The notes under the pieces: generated by a model
The model's input: only the letters and a program-made list of their open reading frames with translations
Database searches by the model: none
What the model was told of the DNA's origin: nothing
Program-made: the position numbers and the translations under genes
Shown: positions 27,020 to 35,819 of the stretch, in pieces
Position numbering within the stretch: position 1 is the stretch's first letter
How the letters are laid out: every line of letters starts with the position of its first letter
Origin: Deltaproteobacteria bacterium
GTDB lineage: Bacteria; Desulfobacterota; Desulfarculia; Adiutricales; Adiutricaceae
Direction: 5' to 3'
Assembly: GCA_031278635.1 (NCBI GenBank)
Contig: JAITKA010000005.1
Location: forward strand, 1-64,000
DNA: 64,000 nt

Positions 27020-28921
27020 TTATGGCGTCGCTTGGAAAGATTCGGAGACGATCCGCCATTGTCCGTCCCTGGCTCCCAAAGCCAGGGTTTTCAGCCCCTG
27101 ATCGCCATGCCTGTCGCTTTTATAGCTCTGGACGAAGGTGACCGTGGCCTGGTCGCCGGAAACGTTCACGACCACGTCGCTGGCCTCGACCGAGATGTTG
27201 CCGGCTTCTTGGAACCTACGGCTACGGTATCGTTTAAAAGAGTTTAAATGCAGGTTTAAGTCCTTAAATAAAAAGTCTTTGGCATAAAAAGAAAAATAAG
27301 CCTCCTCGTCCTTGGCCGACCAAGCCCGAAGCCAGGCCCCCAATAGCTCGGAGGCCGCCTCGGCGGTCAGGGCCGAAGGCGCCGCCGGTGGTTCGCCCGC
27401 GTCAAGGGCGGCGACCTGGGCGGGTTCCGGCTCGGCCGGCTCGGTCGCTGGCTCGGCCGTGGCCGCCGCTTCCTGGGGCTCCGGCGGGGCCGTCTCGGGC
27501 TCAGTCACGATTTCGGCCTCGGCGGGGGCGGGCTCGGCCGGCGGGGGCGGGGCTTGGTTTTCCTTGATCAACTGGGACCCGACTATCCCCAGGGTCACGG
27601 TGGAGCTGGCCGCCACCATCGTGGGCGTGGCCATGCTACCCGGGCCCGCGTCCCTGGTGACCGGCAGGGGTTCCTCCTGGGCGCTTAGGCTGGCCAAAAC
27701 CGTGACCTCGGAGGCCTTGGCGTTCTGGCTGCTCCTCTGCTCCAGGGCGGCCCTGGCCGCCTCGTCGGCCGCGGCCTGGGCTTGGGTCTGGCCCTCGGGG
27801 GCTTTATTCTCGGCCACCAACGTGGGCGCCGCCGGGAGGATCGCCCCGGCCGATGCCGAGGCGGCAGGCTCGGACAGCTGGGCCACGGCCAAGGGCGGCG
27901 TGGTCAGGGCCTCGGACTTTTGCTCGGCCGTCAGCCACTTCACCGGCGGGGGGCCGGGAAGCGGCCCGTATTCCTCGGCTATGATCCGCCACGCGCCTAC
28001 CCGCCCCTTGAGATACAGCCTTTTGAAGCCGAGAGACCTAAAGCGCCCGTCGCCCCGGTAGTCCTGGGTGAAGCTGGCGATGACCGTGTCCCTGTGCCTA
28101 TAGATCCTGAGATCGGTGATGTCGATCTCGATTTTCTTGTACCCGGCGGCCACCCTTGTCTTTCGGTCCATCCAGGCCTTGTGGTTCATGCCGTCGGAAT
28201 TGTAGAAAGGATCGTCGTAATGGGAGGCGTACGCGGGGATGTTCTTTGACGACCATGCCTTTCGCCAATCCTCGACGAAAGCGCTCACGTCGTCGGCTTC
28301 TTTTTTTAGATCCTCTTTGGGTACGAAATTTACCTGCTCGTAGACCAGAATGGGCGTATCGTTAAGCTTAATCTCGTCTTCCAGGGCGGCGATATCATGG
28401 TTTTGTATCTCGATGCAACCCTCGGAATCGTAATCGACCAACGGTTTGTTGATGCCATGGGCCCAGATGCCGTCCCCGCCCCGGCCGATTTTCCGGTCAT
28501 AAAAATTCGGGTAGTCCATGGGATAGGCCAAAATCCCATAGATATCGGGTAGCTCGGAGGGCAAAAGCTTTTGGTTGAAAATGTAATACCCCTCGGGGGT
28601 TTTTTTGTCCCCCCGGATTAGCTTATCGCCTTTGATCATGCCCGTGGAACAGGGAAGGATTTTCTCGAGCCAAACGTTTCCTTGACCGTCGTGCCTATAT
28701 ATGAAAAGGAGCTGCTCGGCCTTGTTGACCACCATGATAAGCCCGGCCCTCTGGCCTGGGTAGATAATGGCATCGGGCAGGACCGGGTCGGTTTGCTGGG
28801 CCATGGCCCCAAAGGGGACGGCAAGCATGGCCAAGGCCACCACCACCCCAAACAGGGCCAGCGACGGGAACCGGCATAAGTAGGCAAAAACGTTGCTATT
28901 ATTCGCTAGGCGTCGACTCAA
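27020..28921 (-). CDS. L,D-transpeptidase/carboxypeptidase-fold (YkuD) protein with two NTF2-like domains (Csd6/Pgp2-like)
   Basis: IWAHGINKPLVDYDSEGCIEI YkuD motif; two repeats of SAFVEDWRKAWSSKNIPAYASHY / LLGAWLRAWSAKDEEAYFSFY. Confidence 0.83.
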   Translation of the reverse strand: MSRRLANNSNVFAYLCRFPSLALFGVVVALAMLAVPFGAMAQQTDPVLPDAIIYPGQRAGLIMVVNKAEQLLFIYRHDGQGNVWLEKILPCSTGMIKGDKLIRGDKKTPEGYYIFNQKLLPSELPDIYGILAYPMDYPNFYDRKIGRGGDGIWAHGINKPLVDYDSEGCIEIQNHDIAALEDEIKLNDTPILVYEQVNFVPKEDLKKEADDVSAFVEDWRKAWSSKNIPAYASHYDDPFYNSDGMNHKAWMDRKTRVAAGYKKIEIDITDLRIYRHRDTVIASFTQDYRGDGRFRSLGFKRLYLKGRVGAWRIIAEEYGPLPGPPPVKWLTAEQKSEALTTPPLAVAQLSEPAASASAGAILPAAPTLVAENKAPEGQTQAQAAADEAARAALEQRSSQNAKASEVTVLASLSAQEEPLPVTRDAGPGSMATPTMVAASSTVTLGIVGSQLIKENQAPPPPAEPAPAEAEIVTEPETAPPEPQEAAATAEPATEPAEPEPAQVAALDAGEPPAAPSALTAEAASELLGAWLRAWSAKDEEAYFSFYAKDFLFKDLNLHLNSFKRYRSRRFQEAGNISVEASDVVVNVSGDQATVTFVQSYKSDRHGDQGLKTLALGARDGQWRIVSESFQATP

Positions 28922-29529
28922 AGCTTGGCCCTTTTAAGGAGGCTGATCTCCCGGCTACCATAGGGGCAATCCAAGACCAGTATAGGATTTTGGTCCCATA
29001 GACCGTCAAAAGATACGGCTAAAACCTTTTCCCAAGGGTTAAATATGGGGAAATAATCTACTACGAAATTACCCTTAAGCAGCTCTTTATTGGTAGAGTC
29101 AGTCTTAAGGCCGCCGCCGGTTCTAAGCGATAGCCTAAACCGGTTGTTCTTTAAAATATCCTCGTCCTGAATATCGCGGGTATAGAGACCGACCAATACC
29201 ACGATCCTGCCCTTTGACAGCCATGTATTGATCTTCTCCATAAAACGCGGGTCCACGCCCCACTGGTTTCTGGCCTCGGCCAAAACCCTGTCGTCCAGGG
29301 CCAGGGCGTTTAGCATAATGGGCAGGACGTCACCCCTATCCGTTAGCTCATAAATCTTGTCGGAGACCGCCGTGTTCTGGATTAAATCTATCCAGTTCCT
29401 GTGCTTGGCTTCCAACTGCCGGCGACCGGGATCCATGGGACCCACGGCGCAACCCGCAACGGCCACGACAAATCCTACTATCGCCAACGCTTTAAGGGTC
29501 AGGGGAAAAATACGTTTAACCATTTCCAT
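28918..29529 (-). CDS. Putative lipoprotein
   Basis: Lipobox-like VAGC after the hydrophobic leader; overlaps the YkuD gene start by 4 bp. Confidence 0.72.
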   Translation of the reverse strand: MEMVKRIFPLTLKALAIVGFVVAVAGCAVGPMDPGRRQLEAKHRNWIDLIQNTAVSDKIYELTDRGDVLPIMLNALALDDRVLAEARNQWGVDPRFMEKINTWLSKGRIVVLVGLYTRDIQDEDILKNNRFRLSLRTGGGLKTDSTNKELLKGNFVVDYFPIFNPWEKVLAVSFDGLWDQNPILVLDCPYGSREISLLKRAKL

Positions 29530-30347
29530 ACGATAAGCCTTCTAAAAATGAATGCCTAAACTGTTATATTGTACTAATTAAGGCGGTTGCATACAAGTGC
29601 TCATGATAAGTACAAAGTATTGGCCGACAATCGAGAATCCTCGATACATGATCCATAACGATCACGGCCCTTTTTTGCCGCCAAGCCGATACCCCTTCCC
29701 TAAACGGCCTTCCCCGGCCGCCAGCCTAAACTCCCAAGCCAGGCGCCCCGCGATTCCCCGACCATGGCCCTATACCGTTTCCCCAGGTTCGCGCGAAGGT
29801 CAACCGAAGCCTTGCCCTTGGTTAGCCGGTCAAATGACTGCGTATTTGAGACATCTTATCAGAAATGACTAGATAATGCCAGTATCTTGACAGTAAAACT
29901 AAGCTTCTAAAATTAACTGACAAAATAATACGCCTTTATAAGTAATTATATATAAAAATATAATTTTATAGTGAAGTAAAATTTCGAGCCAAGTAAAAAA
30001 CGTGTTTAAAGAAAATAGCATTATATTTATATGTTTTAGAAATTTTGAAAATAAATTGTCAGCATTAAATAAATTATCAGTGATTATTGGCTTGTAATAT
30101 TAATAAAGTTAAAACACTTATATAATAAAATAGGATTATAGACCTAAATTTGCCATCTTAGGTTAGCGCCATTGATTTGGCGTATTTTTTTGCTTTGGCG
30201 TAAGCAAGCGAAAGGGTACGTGATTCTCAATCAAGGTTGGGCTTTGAGAATTTAGGGCAACAAAACGATGGTGCACCGTCAAGGGGCTTGAAGCGACTTC
30301 AGAAGGATCTGAGCCACGTGTCATGAGCCTGTCTCGTGGGTATGGAC

Positions 30348-30690
30348 TGGGCATTATGCTTAAGAAGGCGGTGTTGGGTGGGCATTTTGTTTAAGTAAAA
30401 AATGACGTGATTTAAAGATAACGTACCTTGGATTGAAATTTATGGATTGGAAGAACTAAAAGTTGCGACAATAATAAAAGAGTTAATGATGAAGTAGAGT
30501 ATTTGTCAAGGCCATCTTTAGGGATGTGACTGGTCAGTATGCATAGTAGTTAGGTTTGAAAATGTGCATTATGCATAAGCAAAAAAAGAGAGTTTTAAAA
30601 GATAGAGGACCGTGGAATTTAATTTTAAGCTTAGAAAGGCCTAAACGATACGGAATTATGAAAAGCGTTAATGATGAAGTAGCCGATTAA
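30348..30690. repeat. Degenerate intergenic repeats, period about 185 bp
   Basis: GCATTWTGYWTAAGYAAAAAA...GTTAATGATGAAGTAG at about 30382-30500 and 30566-30685; extra GCATTATGCTTAAG at about 30350. Confidence 0.7.
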
Positions 30691-31239
30691 TTTATTTCTT
30701 TCTTGGGGGTATTAGCTCAATATTTTTGGTGACAGGCTAGGTTTTTTAGTGTATCGTAGAGTTACCTCAAAATGTACCCAAATAATGCGCCTTTTGGTAG
30801 CCAAGGTATTGGCTGTCGTGGTGGGCGCGGATTTCTTGCGTGGTAACGACGTTGTAGATTTTAGTTGTTTGTGGTGACTATGTAAGTGGTCTTGATGGGA
30901 ATATTAACGACTGATATGCGACTGATATTAGATAGAAAGCTAGATTATAGTCAACGGCAAGCATGTTGGGCAAAAAAAATGCTAGGGAGTTAATTTCGAT
31001 GAACACATTTTTTTAGTCCGCCTATCCACGCAAGTAAAGATTGACGTTCAAAATTAGGTGACTTTAGTGATTAAGTCAGGGTCCTAAAAAATGTAAGAAG
31101 GTACAATATGGTTAAAGGAGTTAATGAGGACCTAGACGATTTGTTTTACGGGGATTCGGATTCATAATTCCGATTTTTACAAGACAGGCTTTGATTGATC
31201 CCGTAAGATAAGCTTAATCAAAAATCTCCTGGGCAAACC

Positions 31240-31600
31240 GAAATTAAAAGCCATAGCTTTGGTTTGTTGCCATGACAAAGTGACACGCGCGCGAGGGTTT
31301 CTTCAGGCTCTGACCGTCTGCGGCCAGAGGCGAAATTCTCAGGGGAAGCTTGCCGATGGGGTGCGATCGGTAGCGCGTAGGTTGCTTTGGCCACCAAGGG
31401 TATCGTTTGTCCACGGAAAAGGACGTGGCCGGGAGACCGACGAGAGCGAAAGCCGTGGGTTTGTCATGGGGTCAGGACGGGTCCCTATGAAGGCGCGAAC
31501 CTCGGCGCGCCAGCTGGCATGGATCCTACCATTATGCAAAAAGGTCCGGACCCGTTTTGGCTTCCCGAATAAGGCTGAGGAAAAAACGAAAGTAAAGTTA
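31240..31600. ncRNA. GC-rich, hairpin-rich island in AT-rich intergenic DNA; candidate structured RNA
   Basis: Hairpins CTCTGACCG-TCTG-CGGCCAGAG, CCACGgaaaaggaCGTGG, GGCGCGaacctcggCGCGCC; contrasts with AT-rich flanks; no recognisable protein. Confidence 0.35.
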
Positions 31601-31680
31601 TAGTACTTTAGATATTAAGTTAAGATCCTAACATTCCTCAGAACGATTCATAAATTCAAAATAAGTAATGAGTTTCACCA

Positions 31681-32200
31681 TAATTTTGTCTGTCCTGCTA
31701 TGATTTTATAATTCCGTTTTTTACAAGACACGTTTTGTCATTTGAAGTATCCTTGCAGGACAACGAAAAAATTTTCCAACCACAATTAAATAGCGAATGT
31801 CCATAATACTACGAAAAATTTATATTTAGGGCTCTTGATCAAAAGATCATTTGAATTAATTAAAAATCTGACATTGCGCTGTTTGATCGAATAGGTGCTG
31901 GCCTTAATTAACTGCCGTATTATTTAGGCAATAGATCCTATAATTTTATTTGTCCTGCAATGAACTTATAATTCCGTTTTTTACAAGACAGGTTTTATCG
32001 TTTGAAGTATCATTCCCGGACATCGAAAAAAGTTTCCAAAAATAAATAAATCGCAAAAGAACATTTTACGCTAAGACTTTATATTTATCGCTTGTGATCA
32101 AAAGATTATTTGATCCAATAAATAAAACCTTACCTTTTGCGTTTTGATCAAATAAGTGGCGTCTATAATAAAGACCCATATTGTTTGTGTATAGATAACT
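31681..32200. repeat. 260-bp tandem direct duplication upstream of the ALDH operon
   Basis: Copies at 31681 and 31941 share TTATAATTCCGTTTTTTACAAGACA, GTTTGAAGTATC, TGATCAAAAGAT, GTTTTGATCAAATAAGTG in the same order. Confidence 0.88.
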
Positions 32201-32288
32201 TTAACTCTATCTATGACTAGTCTGGTCATGACTTTCGTGTCCAGATTTAACTTTCGGACGTGATGCGTCTGAATACAAGGGAGCTAGT

Positions 32289-33659
32289 ATGTCAGTTCAA
32301 GAACAAATCGACACGATGATCGAAAGGTCCCGCGCGGCGCTAAAGGTCCTGGCCACGTATGACCAAGAAAAGATTGACGCGTTGTGTAAGGCCTGTTGCA
32401 TGTCCTACAGGGAACACGCGATCGAGATGTCCAAGGAAGTCATCGAGGAAACCCGGCTGGGCAACTATGACCACAAGATTATGAAGAACATGGGGACCCC
32501 GGACGGTCTCTGGTTGGAAATCAAAGGCAAAAAGAGCGTGGGCATCATTGAGGACGATCCCAAAACCGGCTTGATGAAGGTCGCCCACCCCAAAGGCTTG
32601 GTCGTCGTCGTGGCCCCCACCACCAACCCCAACATGACCGCTTTGGTTAACAGCGTGCTGTCCATCAAGGGCCGCAACACCGTCATAATTTGCTCTCACC
32701 CCAGGGCCAAGAAAACCACGGTTAACACGGTCAAGATCATGAGCGATGCCATGGAAGCCCTTGGCGCGCCCAAATACATCATTCAGGCCATCGAGGAGCC
32801 CTCGGTCGAGCTCACCCAGAAAATGATGTCCCTGGCCGACATCATCATCGCCACCGGCGGCATGGCCATGGTCAAGGCGGCTTATTCCTCCGGTAAACCC
32901 GCCTACGGGGTCGGCTCCGGCAACGTCCAGTCCATCGTCGATCGCGACTTTGACCTGAAAGCGGCCATCGGGATGATAGTCATGGGCCGCTCCTTTGACA
33001 ACGGCCAGGTTTGCGCCTGCAACCAAAGCGCCATCGTCCCCGAGGAGAAGCTCCCGGAAGTCATCCAGCTGCTCAAGGAGAACGGGGCCGCCTATTTCGA
33101 TGATCCCGCCGACATCGACAAGATCCGTCAGACCGTCTTCAAAAACGGCGTCCACAACTCCGCGGTCGTCGGTCAATTCCCAAAGACCATCGCGGACCTG
33201 GCCGGGGTTAAGGTCGATGAAAAAGCCTCCATTATCGCCGTGTTGGGCGACCCGAACAAGGTTGGCGCCAACGAGCTCCTGTGCGGCGAGAAGATGTGCC
33301 CCGTTTTGATCGTGATCCCGTACAAGACTTACGATCAGGCCCTAGAGATCGCCAAGGCTAACCTGCTTTACAGCGGGGCGGGCCACAGCTGCTGCGTCTA
33401 TTCCAATACCCAGGAAAACATCAATAAGGTCGGTCTGACCATGCCGGTTTGCCGGGTTCTGGTCAACCAGCCGGGCATGGGCGCGGCTAACGCCTTCGGG
33501 AATAACGCCCTGTGCTCCACCTCGACGCTGGGTTGCGGTACCTACGGCAACAATAGCTTGGACGAAAACCTTAACTACCGGCACATGATCAACGTCACCC
33601 AGGTGGCCAAGGTCAATCCCAGTTTCGTGCCCGTCCCCGAGGATCAAGTCTACAAATAA
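32289..33659 (+). CDS. CoA-acylating aldehyde dehydrogenase
   Basis: 456 aa, AdhE-N/EutE/SauS-like; VVVVAPTTNPNMTALVNSVLSIKGRNTVI; SFDNGQVCACNQSAIV catalytic Cys region. Confidence 0.88.
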   Translation: MSVQEQIDTMIERSRAALKVLATYDQEKIDALCKACCMSYREHAIEMSKEVIEETRLGNYDHKIMKNMGTPDGLWLEIKGKKSVGIIEDDPKTGLMKVAHPKGLVVVVAPTTNPNMTALVNSVLSIKGRNTVIICSHPRAKKTTVNTVKIMSDAMEALGAPKYIIQAIEEPSVELTQKMMSLADIIIATGGMAMVKAAYSSGKPAYGVGSGNVQSIVDRDFDLKAAIGMIVMGRSFDNGQVCACNQSAIVPEEKLPEVIQLLKENGAAYFDDPADIDKIRQTVFKNGVHNSAVVGQFPKTIADLAGVKVDEKASIIAVLGDPNKVGANELLCGEKMCPVLIVIPYKTYDQALEIAKANLLYSGAGHSCCVYSNTQENINKVGLTMPVCRVLVNQPGMGAANAFGNNALCSTSTLGCGTYGNNSLDENLNYRHMINVTQVAKVNPSFVPVPEDQVYK

Positions 33660-33721
33660 CCACGCTAAGCCGGGGCCCGGCCGGGCCCCGGCCCGCCTAA
33701 ATAAAAGAAGGATATTCGAAG

Positions 33722-34627
33722 ATGGAATACTACAAAGATTGGGACGAGGTCATAAAAAGCGTCAGGGGCGGCGACAAGGTCAAAAAAGTCGTCGTGGCTT
33801 CTGGCCAGGATGACCATAGCATCGAAGCCGTGGCCAAGGTGGCCCAAGACGGTTTAGTCAGTCCCGTTCTGGTGGGCGATATCAATTTGATTAAGCCTTT
33901 GCTTGATAAATACGGCCTCAAGGTTGACCCGGAAAATATCCACCATCAACCGGACCCGAACGAGGCGGCTAAGACGTCGGTCAAACTTATCAAGGAGAAT
34001 AAAGGCGACTTTTTGATGAAAGGGAGCCTGGAGACGAGCCAGCTTCTTAAAGCGGTGGTCGATAAGGAGAACGGTCTAGGCAAAGGTAGGCTTATGAGTC
34101 ACGTTGCTTACCAGCAAATGCCCGCTTACCACAAAATGCTGGTCTCTACCGACGGGGGTATGGTCGTTAACCCGGATCTGTTGCAAAAAAAAGAGATCCT
34201 ACAAAACGCAGTCGATACGCTGTTGGCTTTGGGTTACGACAAACCGAAAGTCGCCGTGTTGGCGGCGGTTGAAAAGGTCAACCCGAAAATGCCCGAGTCG
34301 GTTGACGGCGAGGCCTTAAAAATCATGAACCAGAAGGGGGAAATCACCGGCTGCGTGGTCGAGGGCCCCATTTCCATGGATTTGGCCTTGGTCAAAGAAA
34401 AGGCCGTGATCAAAAAGTATGAGAGCCCGGTGGCGGGCGACGCCGACATTTTGCTGGTGCCAAACATAGTCACCGGGAACTGCGTGGGCAAGGCTTTCAT
34501 CGAGATGGCCGGGGCCAAGATGGCCGGGCTAATCGTGGGGGCCAAGGTTCCCATAGTGGTCACCTCGAGGGCCTCGTCGGCAGAGGAAAAGTACCTCTCC
34601 CTGATATTGGCTGCCGCTGGCGCGTAA
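33722..34627 (+). CDS. Phosphate acyltransferase, phosphate butyryltransferase-like
   Basis: 301 aa; FLMKGSLETSQLLKAVVDKENGLGKGRLMSHVA; GPISMDLAL; ADILLVPNIVTGN. Confidence 0.88.
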   Translation: MEYYKDWDEVIKSVRGGDKVKKVVVASGQDDHSIEAVAKVAQDGLVSPVLVGDINLIKPLLDKYGLKVDPENIHHQPDPNEAAKTSVKLIKENKGDFLMKGSLETSQLLKAVVDKENGLGKGRLMSHVAYQQMPAYHKMLVSTDGGMVVNPDLLQKKEILQNAVDTLLALGYDKPKVAVLAAVEKVNPKMPESVDGEALKIMNQKGEITGCVVEGPISMDLALVKEKAVIKKYESPVAGDADILLVPNIVTGNCVGKAFIEMAGAKMAGLIVGAKVPIVVTSRASSAEEKYLSLILAAAGA

Positions 34628-34639
34628 TAGGATAAGGAA

Positions 34640-35704
34640 ATGAGCGAGAAGATCTTAGTCTTAAACCCAGGCTCCCAGTCAACCAAAATCGCCATGTATA
34701 ACGGTGGCGAAAGAAAGTGGCAAAAAAATATCGAACACTCCATAGAGGAACTAAAAAAATACCCCAATGTCTATGATCAGACGGACATGCGTTACGAACT
34801 GATCATAAAATCGGTGGCCGAGAATAATGACACCCTGTCCGATCTCTCGGCCGTGGCCTGCAGGGGTGGCCCGGTGACGGTATACAAAAGCGGTGGCTAC
34901 GAGGTTACCGACGAGTTGATTAGGCTCGCCAGGGAAAAGCCGATGTCCATTCACGTTTCCAACGCGGCGATGGGGATTGGCAAAAAGATAGCCGATTCCT
35001 TGGGGGTCAAGTGCTACATATACGACGGCGTCACGGTGGACGAGATGATCCCCATCGTCAAAGTCACCGGGCTAAAGGAAATGAGCCGTCGGGGCCAGGG
35101 GCATACCCTGAACATGCGGGCCGCGGCCATAAAACTGTGCGAGCAAAACGGCTGGGACTATTACGCCAAAAATATAGCCGTGGCCCACCTAGGGGGCGGC
35201 ATCACCCTCAGCTTGCACAGCAACGGGGTGATCATCGACATGATCTCCGACGACGAAGGGCCTTATTCCCCTGAACGCGCCGGGGGCCTGCCAGGGTTCC
35301 AGCTGATAAATGAATGCTTTTCGGGGGCCTATACCGAGGAATCCATGTTTAAGCGCATCCAGAGGGCCGGGGGCTTGATGGCCCACCTGGGCGTCACCGA
35401 CATAAGGGAGGTTGAAAAGAGGATCTCGGACGGCGACCAAAAGGCCAAGCTTGTCTATGAAGCCATGGCCCTAAACGTGGCCAAAAACCTAGCCAAGCTG
35501 GCCGTAACCGTGAAGGGTCAGATTGACTCCTTTGTTTTAACTGGCGGTATCGCCTATTCCGAATATTTCTGCGGAATGGTGATCGACTACATTCAGTTTT
35601 TAGCGCCTGTTTCGGTTCTTCCTGGGGAAAATGAGATGGATGCTTTGGCCTTTGGGGTAGCAAGGATCCTTAAGGGTGAAGAAAAGCCTAATAAGTTTAA
35701 CTAA
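34640..35704 (+). CDS. Acyl (butyrate-like) kinase
   Basis: ASKHA fold: ILVLNPGSQSTKIAMY; RGG; SRRGQGHTLNMRAAA; VAHLGGGITLSLHSNGVIIDM; FVLTGGIAYSEYF. Confidence 0.9.
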   Translation: MSEKILVLNPGSQSTKIAMYNGGERKWQKNIEHSIEELKKYPNVYDQTDMRYELIIKSVAENNDTLSDLSAVACRGGPVTVYKSGGYEVTDELIRLAREKPMSIHVSNAAMGIGKKIADSLGVKCYIYDGVTVDEMIPIVKVTGLKEMSRRGQGHTLNMRAAAIKLCEQNGWDYYAKNIAVAHLGGGITLSLHSNGVIIDMISDDEGPYSPERAGGLPGFQLINECFSGAYTEESMFKRIQRAGGLMAHLGVTDIREVEKRISDGDQKAKLVYEAMALNVAKNLAKLAVTVKGQIDSFVLTGGIAYSEYFCGMVIDYIQFLAPVSVLPGENEMDALAFGVARILKGEEKPNKFN

Positions 35705-35711
35705 CCTAAAT

Positions 35712-35741
35712 CCCTTAGGATCACAAAAATGATCCTAAGGG
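35712..35741 (+). promoter_or_regulatory. Perfect 11-bp-stem hairpin between the kinase and MFS genes
   Basis: CCCTTAGGATC-acaaaaat-GATCCTAAGGG without a following U-tract. Confidence 0.7.
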
Positions 35742-35819
35742 CTGGGAGAGGCTAAACTCTTTGGCTAAAACCAAATCACCGGACGCTTCCCTTGGGCGGC
35801 ACCGAGAAATAGGATTCAT

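Noticed and set aside
31259-31603. 114-aa ORF in the GC-rich intergenic island
   Set aside because: No recognisable protein family and strong hairpins; an RNA explanation is preferred though unproven
30348-32200. CRISPR array
   Set aside because: Repeats are long, degenerate and irregularly spaced (185 and 260 bp); no short identical repeats or cas genes
32340-33176. 278-aa minus-strand ORF antisense to the ALDH gene
   Set aside because: Reverse-frame artefact of a conserved enzyme gene
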